The notes beneath the pieces are model-generated. The model did not search any database and was not told the DNA's origin. It was given only the letters and a program-made list of their open reading frames with translations. Both the position numbers and the translations under genes were made by a program. A DNA stretch of 64,000 nucleotides, taken from the NCBI RefSeq assembly GCF_016725325.1, contig NZ_CP068083.1, positions 1,116,001 to 1,180,000 of the forward strand. Direction: 5' to 3'. Within the stretch, counting starts at the first letter, position 1, and each line of letters opens with the position of its first letter. This document shows positions 1-7,523 of the stretch, one piece after another. This DNA comes from Sphingobacterium spiritivorum. GTDB taxonomy: Bacteria; Bacteroidota; Bacteroidia; Sphingobacteriales; Sphingobacteriaceae.

Positions 1-666
1 AAAAGCCAACGCACCTTTGTAGACATCCACATAGCTTCCGCTACCGTAATTTGCAGCATCTTCGGCTGTCATACTTCCTTCCGGAGCTATTTCCGCATAC
101 TTTGCATGCAAAGAAGAACTTCCAAAATCATCTTCATTGTATAAAGAATACATGACTTTAGCACCTTTGAATGCCGGATCATCTTTGTAAGTTGTTTTCA
201 GATACGCCGGAACCAGTGCGGAGAACCATCCGTGGCAATGTACCACATCAGGAGACCATCCTAATTTTTTAACCGTTTCCAAAACCCCTTTACAGAAGAA
301 GACAGAGCGTTCATTATTATCATCGAAAAATTCTCCGCTTTCATTTTTGAAAACCTTTTTACGCTGAAAATAATCTTCGTTGTCCAAAAAGTACACCTGC
401 ATTCGTGCTGCAGGCAAGGATGCCACCTTGATAATCAATGGATTGTCGTTATTATCCACCACAATATTCATTCCTGACAATCGAATCACTTCATGAAGAC
501 GATTTCTACGCTCATTGATATTACCAAAGCGAGGCATTAGGATTCTGATTTCAAAACCCTTTTCTTGCATTGCTTGAGGTAGTTGGCGTGTAATTTCAGA
601 AATTTTACTTAATTCGAGGAAAGGCGACATCTCGTGGGTTACAAACAATATCTTCGTTTTAGCCAT
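1..666 (-). CDS. glgA: Glycogen synthase, N-terminal part (partial, runs off the window)
   Basis: The minus-strand frame opens at an ATG at 666-664 and stays open to the window edge, giving about 222 residues. It begins MAKTKILFVTHEMSPFLEL and continues with VDVVHCHGW-like (SPDVVHCHGWFSALVP) and YSLYNEDDFG segments, which match the N-terminal Rossmann domain of GT5 glycogen/starch synthases. The usual KTGGL motif near the start is replaced by ELSKISEI, as I recall for Bacteroidota members of this family. The family transfers glucose from ADP- or UDP-glucose to growing glycogen. It is divergent from panC, and a good TAnnTTTG box lies upstream. The C-terminal domain is outside the window, so completeness cannot be judged. 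Confidence 0.85.
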   Translation of the reverse strand, partial: MAKTKILFVTHEMSPFLELSKISEITRQLPQAMQEKGFEIRILMPRFGNINERRNRLHEVIRLSGMNIVVDNNDNPLIIKVASLPAARMQVYFLDNEDYFQRKKVFKNESGEFFDDNNERSVFFCKGVLETVKKLGWSPDVVHCHGWFSALVPAYLKTTYKDDPAFKGAKVMYSLYNEDDFGSSSLHAKYAEIAPEGSMTAEDAANYGSGSYVDVYKGALAF

Positions 667-711
667 CTCCAGTTATTTAGTTATTTTTAATAGAACAGTA
701 AAATCGGTCTA

Positions 712-719
712 CAAAGATA
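712..719 (-). promoter_or_regulatory. -7 promoter box for glgA
   Basis: The minus strand reads TATCTTTG, a perfect match to the Bacteroidota -7 consensus TAnnTTTG. It lies 46 bp upstream of the glgA ATG in the 148-bp divergent gap with panC. A TTG that could serve as the -33 element lies 20 bp further upstream (742-740). Confidence 0.5.
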
Positions 720-814
720 CAGATAATTTATGACTTTCGCAATTCACTACAGATCATCGCTTTAGAATCACAAAATAATTCCCCATTTTTGCCCCTCAAA
801 AAAGTTTTAAAAAA

Positions 815-1657
815 GTGAAGATATTTAAAACCAAAAAAGAGCTGCAGGACTATTTGTCTGCTGTTCGCGAGGCTAAACAAAAAATAGCACTTATACCGAC
901 AATGGGCGCACTTCATGCAGGACATATTTCCTTGATCGAATACGCCAAACCCATTTCAGATATACGGATATGCAGCATCTTTGTCAATCCGACTCAATTT
1001 AACGATCCGAAAGATCTGGAGAAATACCCCCGCCCTATTGAACATGATATCCAGATGCTGGAGTCTGTAAACTGTGACATCTTATTTATGCCTTCTACAG
1101 AAGAGATGTACGGTACAAATGAAGAGTGGCATATTGATCTGGGTGACTTAGACAGCATATGGGAAGGAGAACACCGTCCCGGACACTTTCAGGGGGTGAC
1201 ACAGATTGTGTATAAGCTTTTTACACTGGTACAGCCAGATATTGCCTGCTTTGGCCAGAAGGATTTTCAGCAAGTCATGGTCATCAATAAGATGATAAAG
1301 GATAAAAATCTTCCTATAGAACTCGCTATCTGTCCGATTGTAAGAGATAAAGACGGTCTGGCCTTGAGTTCCAGAAATGCACGGCTCTCAGATGCAGGTA
1401 AGAAAACTGCGCTGGCACTCTCAAAAGCACTACGTCATGTACGTGATCAATTCACACAGACGTCCCCTGATCAGCTAAAGCAAGAAGCTGTTACACTTCT
1501 TGAACAGACACCAGGGGTAAAAGTAGAGTATTTTGCTATATGTGAGACTACGACTCTGCATGAAGCCCATACGATAGAAGCGGATAAAAAATACGTAGCT
1601 CTGGTAACAGCATGGGTAGAAGGAGTGCGACTTATCGATAATATGATTTTGAATTAA
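815..1657 (+). CDS. panC: Pantoate--beta-alanine ligase
   Basis: Condenses pantoate with beta-alanine using ATP to make pantothenate, the last step of vitamin B5 synthesis, in the cytoplasm. The 280-residue protein has the usual family length. It shows PTMGALHAGHISLI (nucleotidyl-transferase HxGH signature, about residues 28-41), FVNPTQF, the FGQKDFQQ region and a C-terminal LSSRNARL loop. The start is a GTG: the protein begins KIFKTKKELQ as expected for the family and no ATG lies nearby in frame. The next gene is panD, which makes the beta-alanine substrate, so the two form a pathway cluster. The spacing to panD is 57 bp and contains a promoter-like box, so panD may also be transcribed separately. 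Confidence 0.95.
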   Translation: MKIFKTKKELQDYLSAVREAKQKIALIPTMGALHAGHISLIEYAKPISDIRICSIFVNPTQFNDPKDLEKYPRPIEHDIQMLESVNCDILFMPSTEEMYGTNEEWHIDLGDLDSIWEGEHRPGHFQGVTQIVYKLFTLVQPDIACFGQKDFQQVMVINKMIKDKNLPIELAICPIVRDKDGLALSSRNARLSDAGKKTALALSKALRHVRDQFTQTSPDQLKQEAVTLLEQTPGVKVEYFAICETTTLHEAHTIEADKKYVALVTAWVEGVRLIDNMILN

Positions 1658-1702
1658 TTGTCATAAAAATAACCCCGTACCTGTTTTTTTTATTTAAAAA
1701 TC

Positions 1703-1710
1703 TAACTTTG
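1703..1710 (+). promoter_or_regulatory. -7 promoter box directly before panD
   Basis: TAACTTTG is a perfect TAnnTTTG match. Only four bases separate it from the panD ATG at 1715, so transcription from it would start at or beside the initiation codon and give a leaderless or nearly leaderless mRNA. No clear -33 TTG is seen at the expected distance. Confidence 0.4.
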
Positions 1711-1714
1711 CATT

Positions 1715-2065
1715 ATGATAATTGAGGTAATGAAATCCAAAATTCATCGCGTACGTGTGACTCAGGCCGAATTAAACTATGTCGGTAGTATCACGATAGA
1801 TGAAGACTTAATGGATGCGGCAAATATTATTGCCAACGAGAAAGTACAGATCGTTAACAACAATAACGGAGCAAGACTGGAAACATATGTCATTCCCGGT
1901 CAAAGAGGTTCCGGAACAATCTGTCTGAATGGAGCAGCAGCACGATTGGTGCAGGTAGGAGATATCGTCATTATCATCTCATACGCTCAAATGGAAATGG
2001 AAGAAGCCAAAAAACATATTCCTACCCTGGTATTCCCGGATGATAATAATAAATTGATAAAATAA
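1715..2065 (+). CDS. panD: Aspartate 1-decarboxylase (pyruvoyl enzyme)
   Basis: Makes beta-alanine from L-aspartate for pantothenate synthesis. The 116-residue zymogen has the family's usual length. The self-cleavage site is visible as Gly24-Ser25 in NYVGSITID; Ser25 becomes the pyruvoyl cofactor. The conserved KIHRVRVT start, the tyrosine in ETYVIPG and the [12 protein letters not shown] segment are present. ATG 1715 is chosen because [15 protein letters not shown] matches the normal N-terminus and puts the cleavage site at position 24/25. It lies directly downstream of panC. Confidence 0.96.
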   Translation: MIIEVMKSKIHRVRVTQAELNYVGSITIDEDLMDAANIIANEKVQIVNNNNGARLETYVIPGQRGSGTICLNGAAARLVQVGDIVIIISYAQMEMEEAKKHIPTLVFPDDNNKLIK

Positions 2066-2090
2066 TAACGTAACCCATTCTGTTACATTA
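2066..2090. promoter_or_regulatory. Imperfect inverted repeat upstream of the TonB operon promoter
   Basis: TAACGTAAC and GTTACATTA form a 9-bp inverted repeat with one mismatch and a 7-bp spacer. It lies just upstream of the -7 box at 2102-2109, and its left arm starts directly after the panD stop codon. It could be a second operator beside the perfect palindrome at 2111-2136, with which it shares AACGTT-like half-sites. The binding protein is unknown. Confidence 0.3.
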
Positions 2091-2101
2091 AAAACTTTTT
2101 A

Positions 2102-2109
2102 TATTTTTG
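2102..2109 (+). promoter_or_regulatory. -7 promoter box of the TonB receptor operon
   Basis: TATTTTTG matches TAnnTTTG. It sits 50 bp before the first gene of the 2160-5492 operon. Its expected transcription start (about 2115) falls inside the palindrome at 2111-2136, an arrangement typical of repressor control. Confidence 0.5.
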
Positions 2110-2110
2110 C

Positions 2111-2136
2111 AACGTTATTGCATTTGCAATAACGTT
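2111..2136. promoter_or_regulatory. Perfect 12-bp palindrome at the operon start (Zur/Fur-like operator or terminator)
   Basis: AACGTTATTGCA and TGCAATAACGTT are exact reverse complements separated by TT. Four further T residues follow, so it might also fold as a terminator for panD, but the stem is AT-rich and the loop would be only 2 nt. Its position right after the -7 box, over the expected start of transcription, favours an operator for a dimeric repressor of the metal-regulator (Fur/Zur) kind. That identity is inference. Confidence 0.5.
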
Positions 2137-2159
2137 TTTTATGTTATAACTTTATCACC

Positions 2160-2525
2160 GTGCATTTTACCTGTTCATATCGTCGTATAATCGCCTCCCT
2201 GCTAGCTGTATGGATGTGCATGATTATCATCAGCGGTGTGATTTTCATGCACAAAGAAGTCACCTCCACAGGCGAGATCGTTACACACATCCACCCTTAC
2301 GACTTCACGAAAAAAAAATCCAAACAAAAGCAACACGAATCTGACGATGAAATCCAGTTTTTAAATGTAGTCTATCAAGGCACATTTATCGATTCGGAGA
2401 TGATCGTATTTACCTCTGCGATTCTGTGCAGTGTGACGATCGGCGGATATAAACCTCTGATCGTAAATGAAGTTTCGACTGTCACAGACCATAATTTTCT
2501 GCGAGGCCCTCCTTATCTGGTGTAA
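2160..2525 (+). CDS. Small His-containing membrane or secreted protein, function unknown
   Basis: 121 residues from a GTG start; no ATG fits near the operon start. Residues 9-31 form one hydrophobic segment (IIASLLAVWMCMIIISGVIF), either a signal anchor or an uncleaved signal. It is followed by TGEIVTHIHPYDF with three closely spaced histidines, then a lysine-rich stretch (KKKSKQKQ) and a second weaker hydrophobic region near 80-95. I do not recognise a named family. It is the first gene of an apparent operon with a TonB receptor and a thioredoxin-like protein and lies behind a palindromic operator. A role in metal handling is plausible but unproven. Confidence 0.6.
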   Translation: MHFTCSYRRIIASLLAVWMCMIIISGVIFMHKEVTSTGEIVTHIHPYDFTKKKSKQKQHESDDEIQFLNVVYQGTFIDSEMIVFTSAILCSVTIGGYKPLIVNEVSTVTDHNFLRGPPYLV

Positions 2526-2653
2526 TCCTTTTTACTTCCTATTTTAATTTATTTTTCCCGCATCAAATGCAGGAAAAAGCTTTGATGCAGATGTTTCTTT
2601 ATTGCAAACATTACGCATTGATGCTATTACACCATTTAACATTATTGATCTAT

Positions 2654-4990
2654 ATGTATTTACGTTACATTACTGCTTGTATATTACTATTAGCCTCCAT
2701 TGATATTACTTATGCCCAAAAGGCACTGAAAGGAGTTATTCAGGATGCACAGGGTGCACCTGTTTCTCATGCGACCATCCAGATAGACAAATCCAAACAC
2801 GGTACAGCATCTGACGATAACGGACAGTTTACACTACCAAATCCTCCGAACCAGGCCTTTACTCTTCAGATCAGGGCAGTTGGATACCAGCCACTTAAAA
2901 AGAACATTCTTCCCTCTTCCACAGACTCTGTGCTCATTCTGACCTTACAGGAAGATCATCTGAATCTGAATGAAGTGGTGGTGAGCGCCTCCCGTTATGG
3001 CATGAACAGAAAAGAAGCTCCGGTGATTGTCAGTGTATTGAGTCCAAAACTCTTTAACGCCACGCAGTCCGTAGCGATGTCTGAAACCCTGAATTATCAA
3101 CCGGGCGTACGTGTGGAAAACAACTGCCAAAACTGTGGTTTTTCTCAGGTCAGACTAAATGGTATGGAAGGTGCCTATTCGCAAATTCTTATTAACAGCC
3201 GTGCAGTATTCAGTGCATTAAACAGTGTCTACGGACTGGATCAGATTCCGACCAGTATGATAGACCGTATTGAAGTAGTGAGAAGTGGCGGATCGGCCTT
3301 ATTCGGATCCAATGCGATTGCCGGAACTATCAATATCATCACTAAAGATCCTGTGGAAAATGACTGGCAGATTAAAAGTATAAACTCCCTTATTGATGGC
3401 AAAAAATGGGACAATACCATAGATTTTAATACCTCATTTGTAGATAATGAACTGATGTCGGGAGTAACTTTTTACGGAATGAACCGCAACAGACAGGCTT
3501 TTGATGCCAATGGGGACGGTTTCTCGGAAATGACCAAACTCAGAAATACCACATTTGGTGCAAAAGCTTTTCTGAAACCTTCTGAATTCAACAAAATAAC
3601 CCTGGATTTCAGCACACTACATGAATTCCGCAGAGGAGGAGATCAGCTTGACATCGCTCCTCACTTTACTGATATCACAGAACAGCTGCAGACAAATTCT
3701 TTTATCGGAGGTCTTACCTATGACCATTATTCAAAAGATTTTAAACGTAAATGGTCGGCCTATTTTTCAGCCCAAAAAAGCAACCGGGATAGTTTCTATG
3801 GCGGACTGGGAGGCAACAGGACTGCTGCAGACAGTCTCATTGCAGCCAATGCTTACGGAAAAACAACAGATCTTTCAATGGTCGGTGGTACGCAATATGT
3901 GCATAATTTTGAACGGGATGTCTTCACTGTGGGTGCCGAGTATCAAAGTAATGAAACCAAAGATGATATTCCCGGCTACAACAGGCGTATCGATCAGAAA
4001 ACACAAAATATAGGTTCTTATGTTCAGTACGAATGGAAACCTACTGACCGTTTCAAAACATTGGCTGGTGTCCGGTACGATTACAGTATCGTAGACGGAA
4101 CTTATCAGCTCAAAAATATTAACCGCAAATCTGATGTAAGCTTTGGTACATTCAGCCCCAGACTTACTATATTATATGATCTGATGGACAATCTTCAATT
4201 CAGAGGAGGCTATGCACGTGGATTCCGCGCTCCTCAGGCTTTTAATGAAGATATGCACGTGACTTCTATTGGCGGACAACAGGTATTTGTATTGCTATCG
4301 GAAAATCTCAAAAATGAATACTCCAATGCTTATACCGCTTCCCTGAATTATTCACCGGTTCTGGGTAGCGTTCAGGCGAATCTACTGGTGGAGGGTTTCT
4401 ATACAGATTTACAAAATCCCTTTACCAATGTGCTTTCCAGTGAGACAGATGGTGTACTGATCGAAGAGATGATCAATGGTGAAGGAGCGAAAGTATATGG
4501 CAGCAATATTGAAATTAACGTTGCTCCTTCCCCTTTTCTGACCATCCAGACAGGTGGTACCATTCAACGATCACGCTACAAGAAGTCTCAGCTTTTATTT
4601 CAGAATGACCAATCTGAAATCTACATCACTGATTTTGTGCGTGCTCCGAGAGTATACGGCTACCTCAATACCAATATTAAAGCTTCAAAAGCATTTGCTG
4701 TCGACCTGACCGGAGTGTATACCGGAAAAATGGATATTCCACATCTGATAGACGGAGAATATATGATCATGACCAAGAGCCCGGACTTTATGGAAATTAA
4801 TCTCAGACTAGGCTATACCTTCACCTTGAAAAAAGATCTGAATCTGGAATTGAGTGGTGGTGTACAAAATATATTTAATGCTTATCAAAAAGATTTTGAT
4901 CGCGGAGCGCTACGGGATTCTGAATATATTTATGGTCCTTCAAGACCCCGTACCTTTACCATAGGTGTCAAAATAGGCCATTTTCATTAA
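2654..4990 (+). CDS. TonB-dependent outer-membrane receptor with CxxC plug motif (putative metal or metallophore uptake)
   Basis: 778 residues from the ATG at 2654. An earlier in-frame start at 2567 would add 29 residues before a normal signal peptide (MYLRYITACILLLASIDITYAQ), so 2654 is preferred. Domains in order: carboxypeptidase-regulatory-like beta domain (about 23-100), TonB box LNEVVVSASR (about 105-114), plug with NCQNCGFSQVRLNG (Cys158 and Cys161), IERIEVV-type segment, and a 22-strand barrel ending in a short C-terminal strand. It is a classical receptor rather than SusC type: about 780 residues and no SusD partner. The paired plug cysteines and the thioredoxin-like protein in the next gene suggest redox or metal chemistry. 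The substrate cannot be named from sequence alone. Confidence 0.85.
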   Translation: MYLRYITACILLLASIDITYAQKALKGVIQDAQGAPVSHATIQIDKSKHGTASDDNGQFTLPNPPNQAFTLQIRAVGYQPLKKNILPSSTDSVLILTLQEDHLNLNEVVVSASRYGMNRKEAPVIVSVLSPKLFNATQSVAMSETLNYQPGVRVENNCQNCGFSQVRLNGMEGAYSQILINSRAVFSALNSVYGLDQIPTSMIDRIEVVRSGGSALFGSNAIAGTINIITKDPVENDWQIKSINSLIDGKKWDNTIDFNTSFVDNELMSGVTFYGMNRNRQAFDANGDGFSEMTKLRNTTFGAKAFLKPSEFNKITLDFSTLHEFRRGGDQLDIAPHFTDITEQLQTNSFIGGLTYDHYSKDFKRKWSAYFSAQKSNRDSFYGGLGGNRTAADSLIAANAYGKTTDLSMVGGTQYVHNFERDVFTVGAEYQSNETKDDIPGYNRRIDQKTQNIGSYVQYEWKPTDRFKTLAGVRYDYSIVDGTYQLKNINRKSDVSFGTFSPRLTILYDLMDNLQFRGGYARGFRAPQAFNEDMHVTSIGGQQVFVLLSENLKNEYSNAYTASLNYSPVLGSVQANLLVEGFYTDLQNPFTNVLSSETDGVLIEEMINGEGAKVYGSNIEINVAPSPFLTIQTGGTIQRSRYKKSQLLFQNDQSEIYITDFVRAPRVYGYLNTNIKASKAFAVDLTGVYTGKMDIPHLIDGEYMIMTKSPDFMEINLRLGYTFTLKKDLNLELSGGVQNIFNAYQKDFDRGALRDSEYIYGPSRPRTFTIGVKIGHFH

Positions 4991-5024
4991 GCCTGTAAAT
5001 TTCAAAACTACCCTTACAAAGAAA

Positions 5025-5492
5025 ATGAAAGCATTGCTCTTAAATATCTTATTTCTTCCCTGTTTGGTCAGCGTGCATGCGCAGACCAAACAGGAAATTA
5101 ACTGGCTTACTTTTGAGCAGCTTTCTGATTCTTTAGATGCCCAACCTAAAGAAACTTTGTTATTTTTCTACACGGACTGGTGCTCTTATTGTCATAAAAT
5201 GATGAAAGAAGGATTTCAGGATCCTGATATTGTCCGTTACATTAATACACATTACTATGCTGTCAGATTTGACGCAGAAAGCATTAGCTCTGTAACCTTC
5301 GACGGTCAATTGCTTAAAAATGCTTCTAAACATAAAGCTCCCGGACATTTTCATGAGGTGGCTTTACTCTTCAATTCTCCCCGTAAAAAACTCATCTTCC
5401 CCCAGCTGATTCTGTTAAAAAATGATTTTTCCATTAAAAAAAACACAAACAAATACCTAAGCAGCAAAGAGTTATTAAAATATGTTAAATAA
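5025..5492 (+). CDS. Periplasmic thioredoxin-like protein
   Basis: 155 residues with an N-terminal signal peptide (MKALLLNILFLPCLVSVHAQ), then a thioredoxin fold with LLFFYTDWCSYCHKM. Cys53 and Cys56 form the active WCxxC pair. The HxxM residues and the FQDPDIVRYIN segment resemble the thioredoxin/DUF255-like group that handles thiols in the periplasm. It lies 34 bp after the TonB receptor gene and probably shares its transcript. It may reduce the receptor's plug cysteines or a bound metal; this is inference. A weak AT-rich hairpin (5482-5501) covers the stop codon without a clear U tract. Confidence 0.75.
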   Translation: MKALLLNILFLPCLVSVHAQTKQEINWLTFEQLSDSLDAQPKETLLFFYTDWCSYCHKMMKEGFQDPDIVRYINTHYYAVRFDAESISSVTFDGQLLKNASKHKAPGHFHEVALLFNSPRKKLIFPQLILLKNDFSIKKNTNKYLSSKELLKYVK

Positions 5493-5576
5493 TTTTAACA
5501 TTTAATGTAGCAATAATTCGGTATCTTACGTCTAATTAATCGATAAGGCTTCGACTGACTTATTATACTTAAAAAA

Positions 5577-6182
5577 ATGACTGCGAAAAGTTTAGGAAAA
5601 TTACTGATTATGGGACTGGCTACAATAAGCCTGTTTGCGTCCTGTATCAAAGATGATGATGTCTTTAATGACTACGAACAATACCAAAAAGAATCCGTTG
5701 ATATCCAGAGTTACATAAGAACCAATTTCCCTACCGCTAAGAAAGATACAACCGGAATCTGGTTTGAACTTATTGAAGAAGGAGAAGGAGAGAACTTCCA
5801 GTATAAGACGGAAACAGTGTCGGATCCGAATACAGGTCAATCTGTTGTACGGGCACTTGCACCGACTGTTACCGTGAAGTTTACCGGAAAACTATTGACC
5901 GGATCTGTCGTTCAGAATAATCAGACAGAGACAGGTATTGCCGTTTCTCTCGCACAACAGCCAGCATCATGGCAATTGGCGTTCCTCCCTTATGAAATAA
6001 GCGGTGTGACTACGCAGATCAGAGGATTAACCCGCAACGGACTCAAAACCGGAAGTATTATCCGGTTTGTAACACCATCTTATTATGCCTATGGCAATAT
6101 GACTGTAGGTCAGGTTCCGGCCAATTCGCCACTGGACTACACTATAGAAGTTATAAAAATGGAATATAAAGACAGTAAATAA
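5577..6182 (+). CDS. FKBP-type peptidyl-prolyl isomerase-like lipoprotein 1
   Basis: 201 residues. The signal peptide ends in a lipobox (SLFASC, Cys near residue 23), so it is a lipoprotein facing the periplasm or surface. The C-terminal two thirds carry FKBP landmarks: VTVKFTGKLLTG, GSIIRFVTPSYYAYG and NSPLDYTIEVIKM. These correspond to the VxVHYTGxL, IPxxLAYG and L.F.VEL segments of FKBP prolyl isomerases that assist folding of exported proteins. It is the first of three tandem paralogues in the same orientation (46-bp and 8-bp gaps). The partner protein is not evident. Confidence 0.8.
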   Translation: MTAKSLGKLLIMGLATISLFASCIKDDDVFNDYEQYQKESVDIQSYIRTNFPTAKKDTTGIWFELIEEGEGENFQYKTETVSDPNTGQSVVRALAPTVTVKFTGKLLTGSVVQNNQTETGIAVSLAQQPASWQLAFLPYEISGVTTQIRGLTRNGLKTGSIIRFVTPSYYAYGNMTVGQVPANSPLDYTIEVIKMEYKDSK

Positions 6183-6228
6183 GTAGAACACACATTTAGT
6201 ACAACATATACACAACACAACACAAACA

Positions 6229-6867
6229 ATGAAAAATGTATTTAGAATTATCGCTATTGGATTAGTGGGAACCTTTATTTTTGCGTCTTGTAACAAGAGT
6301 GATGATACAGATTGGAACAAATTAATTGAAGAGCAGAGAATCAAAGATTCTATTGAGAATGCAAGAATTAAAGGAATAATTGCAAATCAGGCTCCTCAGT
6401 TAAAATCATATGCTGAAACAAATTTCACAAATGCTAAATTAGATACAGCAACAGGAATCTGGTATCAAGTCATTACAGAAGGAGAAGCAAGTTCTTATAC
6501 GTATAGATTTAATTCTATGGGGAATGGAATTGTAGCGCCTGAGGTAACTGTTAAATTTAAAGAGAAATTGATCAATGGTACTGTAACAGATCAGACTGAA
6601 ACTGATAAAACGACTACATATCTGTTATCTAATCGTCCGTACGCTTGGCATACAGCATTCTTACCAAAAACACTTTCCTACAACAATCAGGATGTAAAAA
6701 TCGGAGGATTAACAGCTAATGGATTAAAGAAAAATTCTCAAATCCGCTTTATCTCCCCTTCACCTTGGGTGTATGATACTAAAGAAGTGAAAGATAAAGA
6801 TGGTAATGTAAAAATTGCCGCAAACTCTCCGATTGTATATGAAATAGAAGTCGTAGATATCAAATAA
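6229..6867 (+). CDS. FKBP-type isomerase-like lipoprotein 2 (diverged active-site loop)
   Basis: 212 residues with lipobox FIFASC. Same plan as its neighbours: VTVKFKEKLING, GLTANGLKKNSQIRFISP and NSPIVYEIEVVDI. The loop that reads PxxxAYG in the flanking paralogues is PSPWVYDTKEVKDKDG here, longer and without the AYG. It may have lost isomerase activity. Its codons look more AT-rich than those of the two paralogues. It lies 46 bp after copy 1 and 8 bp before copy 3. Confidence 0.78.
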   Translation: MKNVFRIIAIGLVGTFIFASCNKSDDTDWNKLIEEQRIKDSIENARIKGIIANQAPQLKSYAETNFTNAKLDTATGIWYQVITEGEASSYTYRFNSMGNGIVAPEVTVKFKEKLINGTVTDQTETDKTTTYLLSNRPYAWHTAFLPKTLSYNNQDVKIGGLTANGLKKNSQIRFISPSPWVYDTKEVKDKDGNVKIAANSPIVYEIEVVDIK

Positions 6868-6875
6868 GCTCATCC

Positions 6876-7463
6876 ATGAAAAGAATAGGATACGGTATAC
6901 TATTAATGGTAATTTCCATTATCGGATTTACTTCCTGTATGGATGACGGTGATTTCTTTGATCCTAAAAAACGTTTTGAAGAGGAAAAACCTATTATCAA
7001 AGCATATGTGACTGAAAAGTTTCCGGAAGCTGTGTATGACAGTGTAACCGGCATCTGGTATAAGGTACTGGAAAGCGGAACCGCAGGAAGTTACACGTAT
7101 AAAGTCAAAGACACCGCAAATTCAAAACTTATACAGGCAAATGTGAAGGTGAAATATTCCGCACGTCTTACAAACGGTGTAGAGATCGATAAATCTGTAG
7201 CTGATACAGGTACGAATATGCTCGTAGGAGCCAATCTGAATACAGGTGCCAAGTCCGTTATCAATGCCTGGTTATATGCTTTCTTTCCTAAAAAAATAGG
7301 AGAATATAACCTGAATGGTCTTACTGTAAACGGATTGCAAAAGGGTGCTAAAATTCGTCTTGTAACACCGTCCTTATGGGCTTACGGACATCAGACTGTC
7401 GGAAAAGTCCCTGAAGATGCTCCGCTTGATTTTACAATAGAACTATTGGATATAAAAGATTAA
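6876..7463 (+). CDS. FKBP-type peptidyl-prolyl isomerase-like lipoprotein 3
   Basis: 195 residues, lipobox IIGFTSC. It keeps the FKBP segments VKVKYSARLTNG, GLQKGAKIRLVTPSLWAYG and APLDFTIELLDI. It is the last gene of the tandem trio and ends 22 bp before a strong hairpin terminator. The conserved GIWYKVLESG segment near residue 65 is shared by all three copies (GIWFELIEEG, GIWYQVITEG), which supports local duplication. Confidence 0.8.
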   Translation: MKRIGYGILLMVISIIGFTSCMDDGDFFDPKKRFEEEKPIIKAYVTEKFPEAVYDSVTGIWYKVLESGTAGSYTYKVKDTANSKLIQANVKVKYSARLTNGVEIDKSVADTGTNMLVGANLNTGAKSVINAWLYAFFPKKIGEYNLNGLTVNGLQKGAKIRLVTPSLWAYGHQTVGKVPEDAPLDFTIELLDIKD

Positions 7464-7485
7464 GATCTTTTATCCGCTTTGAAAT

Positions 7486-7523
7486 AAACAAGGAAGCCAC
7501 ATTAAAATGTGGCTTCCTTGTTT
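7486..7523. terminator. Bidirectional terminator between the FKBP trio and gldB
   Basis: Perfect 17-bp stem (AAACAAGGAAGCCACAT, 7486-7502, with 7507-7523) and a 4-nt loop. T-rich runs flank both sides, so it can stop the rightward FKBP transcript and the leftward gldB transcript. Its right end touches the gldB stop codon. Confidence 0.9.

Noticed and set aside
2111-2136. The palindrome as a simple terminator of panD
   Set aside because: Not excluded, but the stem is AT-rich with a 2-nt loop, only four T residues follow it, and it lies just after a consensus -7 box, which fits an operator better.
5482-5501. ATGTTAAA/TTTAACAT hairpin at the end of the thioredoxin-like gene as terminator
   Set aside because: The 8-bp stem has only one G-C pair and no following T tract, so it is too weak to call.
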